Part shown: positions 25,894 through 35,463 of the stretch, one piece after another
How the letters are laid out: every line of letters begins with the position of its first letter
Numbering within the stretch: the stretch's first letter is position 1
Assembly (NCBI RefSeq): GCF_003047285.1
Contig: NZ_PZYX01000014.1
Span: forward strand, 48,537-112,536
Length of the DNA: 64,000 bases
Direction: 5' to 3'
Source of the DNA: Nocardioides allogilvus
Lineage (GTDB): Bacteria; Actinomycetota; Actinomycetes; Propionibacteriales; Nocardioidaceae
The notes under the pieces: model-generated
Databases searched by the model: none
What the model saw: only the letters and a program-made list of their open reading frames with translations
Told to the model about the DNA's origin: nothing
Program-made: the position numbers and the translations under genes

Positions 25894-26792
25894 TGAGCTC
25901 GATGCCGCCTGCCACCGCGACCGAGACACCGGCCGCGGTCACGCCACCGCGCGTGCGCGGTCGCGAGGACCGCTCGCTGCTCGCCAGCGTCGCCCTGCAC
26001 GGCACCCTGATCGTCGCGACCTTCATCGCGCTCTTTCCGGTGCTCTGGGTCATGCTCAGCTCGATCAAGCCGGCCAGCGAGATCCGGCGCACGGAGATCT
26101 CGCTGTTCGCCAGCCCGACGCTGGAGAACTACCGCAAGGTCCTCTTCGACACGAACTTCCCGCAGTGGTTCCTCAACTCGGTGATCGTCGCGGCCTTCAC
26201 CATGGTCATCGGGATCGCGATGTCCGCGAGCGCGGGCTATGCCCTGAGCCGCTTCAACTTCCCCGGCAAGCGCGGGCTGATGTGGGTCTTCCTGCTGACG
26301 CAGATGTTCCCGGTCGCCATCCTGATCGTGCCGATCTACACGATCATGGCCAACCTCGGCCTGATCGACACCAAGGCGTCGCTCGTCATCGCCTACTGCA
26401 CGGTGGCCGTCCCCTTCTGCGCCTGGATGCTCCGCGGCTACTTCGACACCATCCCGCGCGAGCTCGACGAGGCGGCGGCCCTCGACGGGCTCGGCCCCTT
26501 CGGCACGTTCTACCGCGTGATCCTGCCGCTCGCCCGGCCCGGCCTCGCGGTGACCGCCTTCTACACCTTCCTGACGGCGTGGGGCGAGGTCGCGTACGCC
26601 ATCGCGTTCATGCAGACCGACGACCACTACACCCTCGGCGCCGGCCTCCAGCAGTTCGTGCCGCAGTTCAGCCCGCGCTGGGACCTGCTCACGGCCGGCG
26701 CAGTGCTGATCACGATTCCCGCCGCCATCGTCTTCTTCTTCGCCCAGAAGCACCTCGTCGCCGGCCTGACCGCCGGTGGCACCAAGGGATAA
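25893..26792 (+). CDS. Sugar ABC transporter permease (MalG-like)
   Basis: A 299-residue permease partner. It has a hydrophilic amino end, six hydrophobic helices and the EAA loop DEAAALDGLGPFGTFYRVILPLARPGL. The ATG at 25893 overlaps the stop of the MalF-like gene (TGATG), so the two are translated together. It forms the membrane channel heterodimer with the preceding permease. Confidence 0.93.
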   Translation: MSSMPPATATETPAAVTPPRVRGREDRSLLASVALHGTLIVATFIALFPVLWVMLSSIKPASEIRRTEISLFASPTLENYRKVLFDTNFPQWFLNSVIVAAFTMVIGIAMSASAGYALSRFNFPGKRGLMWVFLLTQMFPVAILIVPIYTIMANLGLIDTKASLVIAYCTVAVPFCAWMLRGYFDTIPRELDEAAALDGLGPFGTFYRVILPLARPGLAVTAFYTFLTAWGEVAYAIAFMQTDDHYTLGAGLQQFVPQFSPRWDLLTAGAVLITIPAAIVFFFAQKHLVAGLTAGGTKG

Positions 26793-26801
26793 GGAACCCG
26801 C

Positions 26802-27899
26802 ATGCCCACCAGCGTCACCTTCGACCAGGCCACCCGCATCTATCCCGGGATGACGACCCCGGCCGTCAGCGCCCTCGACCTCGAGGTCCGACCCGGGGAG
26901 TTCCTCGTGCTGGTCGGGCCCTCGGGCTCCGGCAAGTCCACGGCGCTGCGGATGCTCGCAGGGCTCGAGGACGTCAACCAGGGTCGGATCCTGATCGGCG
27001 ACAAGGACGTGACCCACCTGCGTCCCAAGGACCGCGACATCGCGATGGTGTTCCAGAACTACGCGCTCTACCCGCACATGAGCGTCGCCGAGAACATGGG
27101 CTTCGCGCTCAAGATCGCGGGCTCGCCGAAGGCCGACATCGAGGCCCGCGTGCTCGAGGCGGCCAAGATCCTCGACCTCGTCGACTACCTCGACCGCAAG
27201 CCCAAGGCACTCTCCGGAGGCCAGCGCCAGCGCGTCGCCATGGGCCGCGCGATCGTGCGCCAGCCCCAGGTCTTCCTGATGGACGAGCCGCTGTCCAACC
27301 TCGACGCCAAGCTCCGGGTCTCGACGCGCACGCAGATCGCCTCGCTGCAACGCCGACTCGACACGACCACCGTCTACGTCACCCACGACCAGGTCGAGGC
27401 GATGACGATGGGCGACCGCGTCGCCGTGCTCAAGGACGGACTGCTCCAGCAGGTCGACACCCCGCTCGGGCTCTACGACAACCCGACCAACGCGTTCGTC
27501 GCCGGCTTCATCGGCTCACCGGCCATGAACCTCGGGACGTTCACCGTGGCCGACGGCCACGCGCTGATCGGCGGAGCGAAGGTCCCGCTCCCGCGCTCGA
27601 CGGTCGGCGCGATCACGGGCGACCAGGTGCAGGTCGGTTTCCGGCCCGAGGCGCTCGAGCTGTCGTCGGAGACCGATCCGGGCTCGTTCCCGGTCGAGGC
27701 GCTGGTCATCGAGGAGCTCGGCTCGGATGCGTTCCTCTACGGCAACCTGATCGGCGACGACCTGCGCGCCGACCACATCGTCGCCCGGATCGCTCCGCGC
27801 TCGGTGCCGGCCAAGGGCGCCAAGGTGTGGTTCACGATCGCGCCCGGCCGGATCCACGCCTTCGACGTCGAGACCGGCGACGCGCTGCCGACGGACTGA
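26802..27899 (+). CDS. Sugar ABC transporter ATP-binding protein (MalK/MsmK/UgpC-like)
   Basis: A 365-residue ATPase: Walker A GPSGSGKST, Q-loop MVFQNYALYPHM, signature LSGGQRQRVAMGRAIV, Walker B VFLMDEPLSNLDAKLR and H-loop VTHDQVEAM in the first 240 residues. A C-terminal OB-fold (TOBE) region with QVQVGFRPEALEL follows, as in the CUT1 sugar importers where the subunit is often shared among transporters. It is 9 bases after the permease gene and ends the operon. Confidence 0.93.
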   Translation: MPTSVTFDQATRIYPGMTTPAVSALDLEVRPGEFLVLVGPSGSGKSTALRMLAGLEDVNQGRILIGDKDVTHLRPKDRDIAMVFQNYALYPHMSVAENMGFALKIAGSPKADIEARVLEAAKILDLVDYLDRKPKALSGGQRQRVAMGRAIVRQPQVFLMDEPLSNLDAKLRVSTRTQIASLQRRLDTTTVYVTHDQVEAMTMGDRVAVLKDGLLQQVDTPLGLYDNPTNAFVAGFIGSPAMNLGTFTVADGHALIGGAKVPLPRSTVGAITGDQVQVGFRPEALELSSETDPGSFPVEALVIEELGSDAFLYGNLIGDDLRADHIVARIAPRSVPAKGAKVWFTIAPGRIHAFDVETGDALPTD

Positions 27900-27998
27900 G
27901 CGCGTCGTACGCCGCTGGGTCGGGTTGCGCCGTACGAACCGCTCCAACGCGAGCCGCGAGGCGGCGACGCGAACAGGTGGGGGAAGTCTTGCGCTTCC

Positions 27999-28016
27999 TG
28001 GCCGTTGCAACGGCCA
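27999..28016. repeat. 18-bp perfect palindrome
   Basis: TGGCCGTTGCAACGGCCA reads identically on both strands. It lies between the convergent sugar-transport and transhydrogenase operons, 10 bp before the terminator hairpin. It may add to termination or bind a dimeric protein. Confidence 0.55.
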
Positions 28017-28026
28017 ACCTGTGCAG

Positions 28027-28050
28027 GAGTCCCCGCTTGAGCGGGGACTC
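28027..28050. terminator. Hairpin between convergent operons
   Basis: A perfect 10-bp stem (GAGTCCCCGC with GCGGGGACTC) closed by a TTGA loop, between the ABC operon and the convergent pntAB operon. It works on either strand. Confidence 0.75.
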
Positions 28051-28067
28051 CGACAGGGAGGACGCCG

Positions 28068-29507
28068 TCAGCCCAGCGCGCGCACGATGTCGTCGACGCG
28101 CTCCTTGGCGTCGCCGAAGAGCATGCGCGAGTTGTCCTTGAAGAACAGCGGGTTCTGGACGCCGGCGTAGCCGGTCGCCATGGACCGCTTGAAGACGATG
28201 ACGTCCTTGGCGTGCCAGACCTCGAGCACGGGCATGCCCGCGATCGGGGAGCCCGGCTCCTCCAGGGCAGCCGGGTTGACCGTGTCGTTGGCGCCGATCA
28301 CGAGCACGACGTCGGTGCCGGCGAAGTCCCCGTTGATCTCGTCCATCTCGAGCACGATGTCGTAGGGCACCTTCGCCTCGGCGAGCAGCACGTTCATGTG
28401 CCCGGGCAGGCGGCCGGCGACGGGGTGGATGCCGAAGCGGACGTCGACGCCCTTGTCGCGCAGCTTCTTGGTGAGCTCGGCGACGGGGTACTGCGCCTGC
28501 GCGACCGCCATGCCGTAGCCCGGCGTGATGACGACCGACTTCGCGTCGGCGAGCAGCTCCGCGACCTCGTCGGCCTGCACCTCGCGGTGGTCGCCGTAGT
28601 CGCGGGCCTCGCCGCTGACGGCGCCGTCGGAGCCGAAGCCACCGGCGATGACGCTGACGAACGAGCGGTTCATCGCCTTGCACATGATGTAGCTCAGGAT
28701 CGCACCGGAGGAGCCGACGAGGGAGCCGACGATGATCAGCAGGTCGTTGCTCAGCATGAAGCCGGCAGCGGCCGCGGCCCAGCCGGAGTAGGAGTTGAGC
28801 ATCGACACCACGACGGGCATGTCGCCGCCGCCGATGGCCGCCACGAGGTGGAAGCCGAGCACGAGCGCGAGGACGGTCATGGCGATCAGCGGCACCAGGC
28901 CGAGGTTGCCGTCGACGGGCACGAACCACGCGAGCAGCAGCGCGGAGGCGATCAGGATCGCCAGGTTGAGCAGGTGGCGGCCCGGAAGCGCCAGCGGCGT
29001 CGACTTCATCTTCGCGCTGAGCTTGAGGTAGGCCACGATCGAGCCGGTGAAGGTCACCGCACCGATGAAGACCCCGAGGAAGACCTCGACGTCGTGGATG
29101 GTGGCCAGCGAGCCCTCGAGGTGGTCCTCGGCGAGGTAGGAGTTGAAGCCCACCAGCACGGCGGCGAGACCGACGAAGCTGTGCAGCATCGCCACCAGCT
29201 CCGGCATGCCGGTCATCTCGACCGTGCGGGCACGCCGGGCACCGATGGCCGCGCCGACGGCCATGGCCGCCGCGATGAGCCCCAGCGTCACGAGCAGCGG
29301 GCGCTGGTCGCCGTACTGGCTGTTGCGGGCCGCCAGCACGAGGGTGGCGCCGAGCGCCAGCGCCATGCCGGTCATGCCGAACGTGTTGCCGCGGCGCGCG
29401 GTCTCGTGCTTGGAGAGTCCCGCCAGGGCGAGGATGAACAGGATCGCCGCGCCGATGTAGGCGGCCTGGATCAGGCCGGGCAGCAGCGGGGAGGTCAGGA
29501 AGTCCAT
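28068..29507 (-). CDS. pntB: NAD(P) transhydrogenase subunit beta (PntB)
   Basis: A 479-residue membrane protein. The first 270 residues hold about eight hydrophobic helices (domain II); the C-terminal part is the NADP-binding domain III with [22 protein letters not shown] and [12 protein letters not shown], followed by [20 protein letters not shown]. With PntA it couples proton entry to hydride transfer from NADH to NADP. It starts 4 bases after the pntA stop. The length equals the E. coli-type subunit. Confidence 0.96.
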   Translation of the reverse strand: MDFLTSPLLPGLIQAAYIGAAILFILALAGLSKHETARRGNTFGMTGMALALGATLVLAARNSQYGDQRPLLVTLGLIAAAMAVGAAIGARRARTVEMTGMPELVAMLHSFVGLAAVLVGFNSYLAEDHLEGSLATIHDVEVFLGVFIGAVTFTGSIVAYLKLSAKMKSTPLALPGRHLLNLAILIASALLLAWFVPVDGNLGLVPLIAMTVLALVLGFHLVAAIGGGDMPVVVSMLNSYSGWAAAAAGFMLSNDLLIIVGSLVGSSGAILSYIMCKAMNRSFVSVIAGGFGSDGAVSGEARDYGDHREVQADEVAELLADAKSVVITPGYGMAVAQAQYPVAELTKKLRDKGVDVRFGIHPVAGRLPGHMNVLLAEAKVPYDIVLEMDEINGDFAGTDVVLVIGANDTVNPAALEEPGSPIAGMPVLEVWHAKDVIVFKRSMATGYAGVQNPLFFKDNSRMLFGDAKERVDDIVRALG

Positions 29508-29511
29508 GCGT

Positions 29512-31044
29512 TCAGTCCTTCCGGAACATCTGGAGCATGCGTGCGGTCACCAGGAAGCCACCGAAGATGTTGATGCTCGCGACGAGTACGGCGACGAGCG
29601 CCAGCACAGTCACCGCGAGGTTGTCACTGCCGACCTGCAGGATGCCGCCGACCAGGATGATCCCGGAGATGGCATTGGTCTCGGCCATCAGTGGCGTGTG
29701 CAGGGCGTGCGCCACGTTGGAGATGACGTAGTAGCCCACGAAGATCGCCAGCGCGAAGACGGTGAAGTGCCCCAGGAAGCTCGGCGGGGCATAGGCCGCG
29801 GCGAGCGCGAACAGGACGGCTCCGAGCGCCGCCGCGAAGAACTTGCGGCGCGGGTCGATCGGCTTCTTGGGCTCGGGCTCGGGCCGGGTGACCGGCGCGA
29901 CGGGCGCTGCCGGGGCAGCGCTCACCTGCACGGGCGGCGGCGGCCACAGCGACTCGCCGTCCTGGGTGACGGTGATGCCGCGCTGCACGACGTCCTCGTG
30001 GTCGAGTACCAGCTCGCCGTCCTTGCCGGGGGTGAGCAGCTTGAACAGGTTGACGATGTTGGTGCCGTAGAGCTGGCTGGTCTGGGCGGCGAGGCGGCTG
30101 GCCAGGTCGGTGTAGCCGAGGATCGTGACGAGGTTGTCGGTGACGACGCGCTCGTCGGCCTGGGTCAGCGCGACGTTGCCGCCGTTGGCCGCGGCCATGT
30201 CGACCAGGACCGAGCCCGCGCGCATGCCGGCGACGGTCTCGGCGGTGATCAGCTGGGGCGCGGGGCGGCCGGGGATCAGCGCGGTGGTGATGACGATGTC
30301 GGCGTTGCGCGCCTCCTCGTCGTACATCGCGGCGGTCGCCGCCTCCTGCTCGGCGGTCATCTCCTTGGCGTAGCCGTCGGAGGAGACCTCCTGCTCCATG
30401 TCGACGCGGACGAACTCGCCGCCCATCGACTCGACCTGCTCGGCAACCTCGGGGCGTACGTCGAAGGCGCGGACGATCGCACCCATCGCGCCCGCTGCGC
30501 CGATGGCGGCGAGACCGGCGACCCCGGCACCGACGACGAAGACCCGCGCGGGCGGGACCTTGCCGGCAGCGGTGACCTGGCCGGTGAACTGGCGGCCGAA
30601 CTCGTGGGCCGCCTCGATCACCGCGCGGTAGCCCGCGACGTTGGCCATGCTGGACAGCACGTCCATCGCCTGGGCGCGCGAGATGCGTGGGACCGCATCC
30701 ATCGCCAGACCGGTGACGCGCTGCGCCTGCAGCTGCTCGATCAGCTTGGGGCTGCGGCCCGGTGCCATCAGCGACACGATCGTCGCGCCCTGGCGCAGGC
30801 GCCAGATCTCGTCGGCCGTCGGGGCGTTGACCTTGATCACGATGTCGCTGGCCCACACCTCGTCCGCGTCGGTGACCCGGATGCCTGCCTCGGTGAACGC
30901 GGCGTCGGTCTGGTCGGCGGCGACGCCCGCACCTGACTCGACCACGACGTCATAACCGAGCGACTCGAGCTGAGCGGCGGTGATGGTGGTGGCAGCCACG
31001 AGGGTCTCTCCCTGACGGGACTCGCGGGGGATGCCGATACGCAC
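29512..31044 (-). CDS. pntA: NAD(P) transhydrogenase subunit alpha (PntA)
   Basis: A 510-residue subunit of the Re/Si-specific proton-translocating transhydrogenase. Domain I (about 1-380) resembles alanine dehydrogenase: [17 protein letters not shown] at the start and the NAD-binding [23 protein letters not shown] Pro/Ala-rich linker leads to four C-terminal membrane helices. This is the fused alpha subunit (as in E. coli) and not the split alpha-1/alpha-2 form. pntB follows directly. Confidence 0.96.
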   Translation of the reverse strand: MRIGIPRESRQGETLVAATTITAAQLESLGYDVVVESGAGVAADQTDAAFTEAGIRVTDADEVWASDIVIKVNAPTADEIWRLRQGATIVSLMAPGRSPKLIEQLQAQRVTGLAMDAVPRISRAQAMDVLSSMANVAGYRAVIEAAHEFGRQFTGQVTAAGKVPPARVFVVGAGVAGLAAIGAAGAMGAIVRAFDVRPEVAEQVESMGGEFVRVDMEQEVSSDGYAKEMTAEQEAATAAMYDEEARNADIVITTALIPGRPAPQLITAETVAGMRAGSVLVDMAAANGGNVALTQADERVVTDNLVTILGYTDLASRLAAQTSQLYGTNIVNLFKLLTPGKDGELVLDHEDVVQRGITVTQDGESLWPPPPVQVSAAPAAPVAPVTRPEPEPKKPIDPRRKFFAAALGAVLFALAAAYAPPSFLGHFTVFALAIFVGYYVISNVAHALHTPLMAETNAISGIILVGGILQVGSDNLAVTVLALVAVLVASINIFGGFLVTARMLQMFRKD

Positions 31045-31153
31045 AGTTGCCTCCTTGGGGGCGGCTGGACTGTCCGGAAACCTACACGGGCTGTGCGTTC
31101 GTGAGCCCCAGTCTCAGGTGGCGTGCATCACGCTGCCGGGGAGCACCGCAGGG

Positions 31154-31795
31154 TCAGTGGGCCACGCCATAGAGGCGGTCGCCGGCATCACCGAGGCCGG
31201 GCACGATGTAGCCCTTCTCGTTGAGCCGCTCGTCGAGGGCCGCGGTCACCACGGTCACCGGGACGTCGAGGCCCTCGAGCCCGGCCTCGAGGTTGGCCAG
31301 GCCCTCCGGGGCGACGAGCAGGCAGATGGCGGTGATGTCGTCGGCGCCGCGGTCGGTGAGGAAGCGGATCGCCGCGGCCAGCGTGCCGCCGGTGGCCAGC
31401 ATCGGGTCGAGGACGTAGCACTGGCGCCCGGACAGGTCCTCGGGCAGGCGTTCGGCGTACGTCGACGCCTCGAGTGTCTCCTCGTTGCGCACCATGCCCA
31501 GGAAGCCCACCTCGGCGGTCGGCAACAGCCGCATCATCCCGTCGAGCATGCCCAGCCCGGCGCGCAGGATCGGCACGACCAGCGGCTTGGGGCTGGCCAG
31601 CTTGACGCCGGTCGCGGGGGCGACGGGGGTGTTGATGGTGTGCTCGACGACGCGCACCTCGCGGGTGGCTTCGTAGGCGAGCAGGGTCACGAGCTCGTCG
31701 GTCAGCCGACGGAAGGTCGGCGAGTCCGTCTCGACGTCACGGAGCGTGGTCAGCTTGTGGGAGACCAGCGGGTGGTCGACGACGTGCGTGCGCAT
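31154..31795 (-). CDS. upp: Uracil phosphoribosyltransferase
   Basis: A 213-residue salvage enzyme that makes UMP from uracil and PRPP. Typical parts are [30 protein letters not shown], the PRPP-binding loop [14 protein letters not shown] and the uracil-binding C-terminus [15 protein letters not shown]. The start is the ATG at 31795; a longer open frame upstream enters the neighbouring gene's region. It is 109 bases downstream of the pntA start side and transcribed the same way, but is divergent from the tadA pair. Confidence 0.96.
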   Translation of the reverse strand: MRTHVVDHPLVSHKLTTLRDVETDSPTFRRLTDELVTLLAYEATREVRVVEHTINTPVAPATGVKLASPKPLVVPILRAGLGMLDGMMRLLPTAEVGFLGMVRNEETLEASTYAERLPEDLSGRQCYVLDPMLATGGTLAAAIRFLTDRGADDITAICLLVAPEGLANLEAGLEGLDVPVTVVTAALDERLNEKGYIVPGLGDAGDRLYGVAH

Positions 31796-31894
31796 GGACC
31801 GCACCCTAGTAGCCCGCGGGGACACAGGGTTTCCTCCTCGCGGTGGATCTGCGACGCTGGGGGTGACGGAGGTGCTCTCGTGGAGGGATTCACC

Positions 31895-32386
31895 ATGGAC
31901 GACCAGCTCGACAGTGTCGACTTCGCGCTGGCCGCCTACCGGGACGACGGCGGGTGGCAGGTGCAGGACATCGCCTCGCCGGCCTACGAGTCGGTCGAGT
32001 CGCTCAGCGCCGCGCTGCGGCGCCTGCCCGGCGACGAGGGCGCGGTGGGACTGATCGCCGTCGACGAGGACTTCTTCGTGATCGTGCGCGTGGACGGTCC
32101 CTCGACCCGCGTCCTCCTCAGCGACATCACGGCCGCCGAGGAGTGGGACCTGGCCCAGTCGGCGCTCGAGTTCCTCGGCCTGCCGCCGTTCGTCGACCTC
32201 GAGGACGACGACGTGGCCCCCGCGGGCGACCTCGACCTGCTCGCCGACCTCGGCATGCACGCCATGGACATGGGGGTGCTGATCGACGACGACGACCTCT
32301 ATCCCGACGAGATGCTCTCCGAGGTCGCGCGTGCCCTCGGGTTCGGCGAGCTCTTCGACGACCTCGTCGGGCTCACCTCTGCATGA
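31895..32386 (+). CDS. tRNA adenosine deaminase-associated protein
   Basis: A 163-residue acidic protein of the actinobacterial family found directly upstream of tadA. It has a compact beta-alpha start ([18 protein letters not shown]), a middle [22 protein letters not shown] and an Asp-rich tail ([23 protein letters not shown]). The ATG at 31895 follows GGAGGG with good spacing. It overlaps tadA by 4 bases (ATGA), which supports a joint role in tRNA editing, though the biochemical function is unknown. Confidence 0.88.
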   Translation: MDDQLDSVDFALAAYRDDGGWQVQDIASPAYESVESLSAALRRLPGDEGAVGLIAVDEDFFVIVRVDGPSTRVLLSDITAAEEWDLAQSALEFLGLPPFVDLEDDDVAPAGDLDLLADLGMHAMDMGVLIDDDDLYPDEMLSEVARALGFGELFDDLVGLTSA

Positions 32387-32844
32387 CCGCGCCCGACCAG
32401 TGGCTCGAGCCGATGCGGCTCGCGCTCGCCGAAGCCCGCGCCGCCCTGGCCACCGACGACGTGCCCGTGGGTGCCGTGGTCATCTCCCCCACCGGTGAGC
32501 TGATCGGGGTCGGGCACAACATCCGCGAGCTCGACCACGACCCCACCGGCCACGCCGAGGTCGTCGCCCTCCGCGGAGCGGCCGTCGCGCTCGGCTCCTG
32601 GCGGCTGACCGGCTGCACCCTCGTCGTGACCCTCGAGCCGTGCACGATGTGCGCCGGTGCGGCCGTACTCGCCCGCGTGGAGCGCATCGTGTTCGGCGCC
32701 TTCGACGAGAAGGCAGGCGCCGTCGGGTCGCTGTGGGACGTCGTGCGCGACCGCCGGCTCAACCACCGGCCCGAAGTCGTCGCCGGGGTGCTCGCGGACG
32801 AGTCGGCGGCCCTGCTCGACGGGTTCTTCGCGCAGCATCGCTGA
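32383..32844 (+). CDS. tadA: tRNA(Arg) adenosine-34 deaminase TadA
   Basis: A 153-residue zinc deaminase that converts A34 to inosine in tRNA-Arg(ACG). The zinc and catalytic residues are complete: His57 and Glu59 in HAEVVAL, Cys88 and Cys91 in PCTMC. It starts within the previous gene's stop. It ends 54 bases before the tRNA-Ser gene. Confidence 0.93.
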   Translation: MTAPDQWLEPMRLALAEARAALATDDVPVGAVVISPTGELIGVGHNIRELDHDPTGHAEVVALRGAAVALGSWRLTGCTLVVTLEPCTMCAGAAVLARVERIVFGAFDEKAGAVGSLWDVVRDRRLNHRPEVVAGVLADESAALLDGFFAQHR

Positions 32845-32898
32845 TCCCCGGGGCATCCGATTTCATCGCCCCCGCCCGTCTCCGGTAACCTTCCCCGC

Positions 32899-32988
32899 GG
32901 TGGCGTGTCCGAGCGGCCGAAGGTGCAACACTCGAAATGTTGTGTGGGGTCAAACCCACCGTGGGTTCAAATCCCACCGCCACCGCCA
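32899..32988 (+). tRNA. tRNA-Ser(CGA)
   Basis: A complete class II tRNA. The 7-bp acceptor stem is GGTGGCG with CGCCACC, anticodon stem CAACA/TGTTG, loop CTCGAAA (anticodon CGA at 32933-32935), a long variable arm, T-arm GTGGG TTCAAAT CCCAC, discriminator G85 and an encoded CCA (32986-32988). Its 3' end is the left attachment site of the integrated element; the sequence from the T-loop to CCA is restored exactly by the element. Confidence 0.97.
32965..32988 (+). repeat. attL: left attachment site in the tRNA-Ser 3' end
   Basis: A 24-bp block from the T-arm (GTTCAAATCCCACC...) through CCA is repeated exactly at 58845-58868. It is the crossover region between tRNA and element. Confidence 0.93.
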
Positions 32989-32993
32989 GTACC

Positions 32994-33036
32994 AAACAGC
33001 CTCTGACCTGCGAAGATGCGGTGTCAGAGGCTGTTT
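32994..33036 (+). terminator. Element-borne hairpin after tRNA-Ser
   Basis: A perfect 14-bp stem (AAACAGCCTCTGAC with GTCAGAGGCTGTTT) and a 15-base loop, 6 bases past the tRNA. It probably ends tRNA transcription, because the original terminator now lies beyond attR. Part of its left arm recurs inverted near the right end of the element. Confidence 0.75.
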
Positions 33037-33047
33037 GGGTTATATGT

Positions 33048-33071
33048 CGTGCCAGATACGTGCCAGATGGG
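33048..33071 (+). repeat. Left subterminal repeat, CGTGCCAGAT units
   Basis: Two head-to-tail CGTGCCAGAT units, ending GGG, occur 60 bp inside attL. The same 24-bp block is found in the same orientation at 58695-58718, and an extra pair at 58674-58694. Candidate integrase arm-binding sites. Confidence 0.8.
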
Positions 33072-33333
33072 TCGAGCTCAAAGAGCTTGCTCGGCGCAAT
33101 CCCGACCATCGGTCAAGTGCCTGCTGGCCGAAGGCCTCGTTCGTTCCGATAGCGGATCCCTCACCGGCAACCGGTCGTCACCCGGCTGACATGAGCTGGG
33201 CGCGGCGGCCTCCCGCGTCTTCGTACCTGCGGTCGTCGCAGGGCTCGGCCGCTTCGGCACGCGGCAGCGGCAGCCCGGCCTGGCCGTCGTACCGCGAAGG
33301 CTTCGACCAGTCGGCCCTCCCTCGCAGGCCGGA
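33072..33333. other. Left end of the element, no supported gene
   Basis: No supported coding sequence between the left repeats and the stop of the phosphotransferase pseudogene. Long antisense frames here lack a start, a ribosome-binding site and family resemblance. Confidence 0.6.
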
Positions 33334-34184
33334 TCAGTCGTGGAGGCGTCGGTCGAGGTGCGCGACCAGCGTCTCGTAGAGCGAAGGGTCGTCGTGGTTC
33401 CCGACCAGGAGGCCGGCGAGGACCTGCAGACGGCGCAGGTCACGGCAGTCGGAGAGTCGGGTCCGGTCGATGGGCCGGGGTAGGCGGCCAATGCGTCGTC
33501 TGTGATCGTCATCGAGGCCATGTCCCACTCCACGGGCCCGACACACACGTCCTCGAAGTCGGTCCAGAGTGGTCCGTCCGGCGTCATGAGCACGTTTCCT
33601 GTGTGGGCGTCTCCATGCAGGGGACGGGCCGGCCAGGACCGGGTCAAGGGGACCAACTCGGCGGCAGCGCGATGGAGGGTCGGATCTGATGAGATCGCCA
33701 GCGCCGGGGAGATGTCGGTGAGAGGGCCGATCAGGGTGGGCAGGTCACCGGGGTAGCGGGCCAGTGCGTCGTGCAACGGTCCCAGCATCGCGCCGAAGCC
33801 GGCGGCTGATACTTCGCGGGAGTCGTGTTCGGTCCAGTGCCACAGGCACACTTCCAGTCCCTCTGCGATGTGGGGCCCCGGGTCCTCCCACGGGGCGACG
33901 ATAGGTACGCCCGAGGCGGCGAGGAACTGGGCGACGAGCACTTCACGTTCGAGCCAGGGCAGGGGGTGTGGGCGCAGTGCGCGCCCGACGGTCACGACGC
34001 GGGTGACTACTGGTGCGGGCCTGAGTCGTACGCGAACGCTGTAGCCCTCGGCGATGACCTCGGGATCGTCGGCTGGCAGCCCCAATGCCCGAGCACAGGC
34101 GACGGATGCCGACACCGCATCGGCAGTGGTGGGGAGGACAGCCACGCCGTCGACGGTTTGTCGCTCATCGAGGTCGTCGTCCAT
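33334..34184 (-). pseudogene. Aminoglycoside/choline kinase-like phosphotransferase, frameshifted
   Basis: About 283 codons of an APH-family phosphotransferase. From the ATG at 34184 (MDDDLDERQ) the protein runs through LHGDAHTGNVL (catalytic HGDxxxxN) and the metal-binding DFEDVCVGPVEWDMA. The frame then breaks at the C4 run at 33477-33480: the continuation RPIDRTRLSDCRDLRRLQVL, to a stop at 33334, is one base out of frame, which one missing C would explain. It may be a disabled gene or a sequencing error. Substrate unknown. It is divergent from the cyclase-family gene. Confidence 0.8.
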
Positions 34185-34383
34185 GGCGGCCACTTTGACA
34201 GGGCGGGCAACCGCGTCGATGGCGGCTATAAAGACGCACGTCGCCAGATGCACGGATCGCGGCCATGTGAGTGTGCTTCTTCGCGAACGCTTGGTGACGC
34301 GACTCGGCCGGGGCAGGTGGCGCAACCAGGATCTCGAGCAGGTGCGCAGCCCGAGGCGAGCGTAGGGCTGGGACGATGATCCG

Positions 34384-35187
34384 GTGGAAGAGCTGATTTC
34401 TCTGTTGGGCCACCGTGTTCGCCTCGTCGACCTGACACACCGTCTCGGACCGTCGCCGAGCGAGCCGGTACCCCCGTGGCTGGAGGCACAGACGCATGAG
34501 GAAGGCGCCGAGGTGTGGGAGGGCATGTTCGGCATCCCACGTGGGGCTCTGCCAGGCGGACGGGGTTTCGCCGGTGAGATGCTGCACCGGCTGTCCACGC
34601 ACGCGGGTACCCATGTGGACGCGCCGTGGCACTACGCGCCGACAGCAGGCGGTGCACCTGCCGCCACCATCGACCGTGTGCCGCTCTCGTGGTGCGTCGG
34701 TGACCTGGTGGTGGTGGACGTGTCGGACCTGCCCACCGGGCACCTGATCGGCCGAGACGAAGTGGTCGAGCGCCTTGCGGGCATCGCACCCGATCTGCAG
34801 GCGGGCGCTGTGGTGGCGTTCTACACGGGCGCGGAGCGGCTCTGGGGTGATGAGAAGTTCTGGGAGACCGGGTGTGGTCTGGGACGTGAAGCGGTGCTGG
34901 CGCTGCTCGAGCGTGGCGTGCGGACCATCGGTACCGACGCCTGGAGCTTGGACCGGCCATATCCGCTGATCGGCGCGGAGTGGCAGCAGCGGCGCGATCC
35001 GGCGGCGCTGTGGCCCGCGCACTTCGCTGGCATCGAGCAGCCTTATCTGCAGATCGAGAAGCTGGCCAACCTCACGGCGGTGCCTGCGATCGGGGCCACC
35101 ATCCTCGCGTTCCCGATCAAGGTTGAGTGCGGCAGCGGAGCGTGGACGCGAGCCGTAGCTCTAGTCGCAGAGCCAGGCGAGCGCTGA
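34384..35187 (+). CDS. Cyclase-family (kynurenine formamidase-like) metal hydrolase
   Basis: A 267-residue protein of the cyclase/KynB family. The metal-binding motif STHAGTHVDAPWHY (HxGTHxDxPxH) is intact, and the N-terminus VRLVDLTHRLGPSPSEPVP is typical. Family members hydrolyse formyl-kynurenine or open/close cyclic amides and isatin. There is no tryptophan-degradation gene nearby, so the substrate is open. It starts at GTG (34384) and is divergent from the broken phosphotransferase gene. It may be ancestral cargo of the element. Confidence 0.85.
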   Translation: MEELISLLGHRVRLVDLTHRLGPSPSEPVPPWLEAQTHEEGAEVWEGMFGIPRGALPGGRGFAGEMLHRLSTHAGTHVDAPWHYAPTAGGAPAATIDRVPLSWCVGDLVVVDVSDLPTGHLIGRDEVVERLAGIAPDLQAGAVVAFYTGAERLWGDEKFWETGCGLGREAVLALLERGVRTIGTDAWSLDRPYPLIGAEWQQRRDPAALWPAHFAGIEQPYLQIEKLANLTAVPAIGATILAFPIKVECGSGAWTRAVALVAEPGER

Positions 35188-35463
35188 ACCACCACGGAGC
35201 CGCAGTGCGGTTGCGCACTGTGCGTGGGTCGTCTTCGGGCGCGGACGCGCTTTGTGCGTCGGGGACGACCCAGCACCGGGGCCGTCGACGGATCTCCTGA
35301 GCCGCTGCCCCCTGCCCGGTCGGGCAGATTCGTATGGCGGCGTCGGCGATGCTCGTGCCGTGAACCAGCTGCCCGACGCCGTCGTGGCCTCGCGGCCGAC
35401 CGCCACCGTCGGCTGCTACACCGTCCCGGATAGCGATCGTCACCTGGGAGCGTAGCCAGTACG
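35188..35463. other. Gap before the IS30 element
   Basis: No gene is supported. GC-rich sequence with short open frames of no recognisable family separates the cyclase gene from the IS30 left end. Confidence 0.55.
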
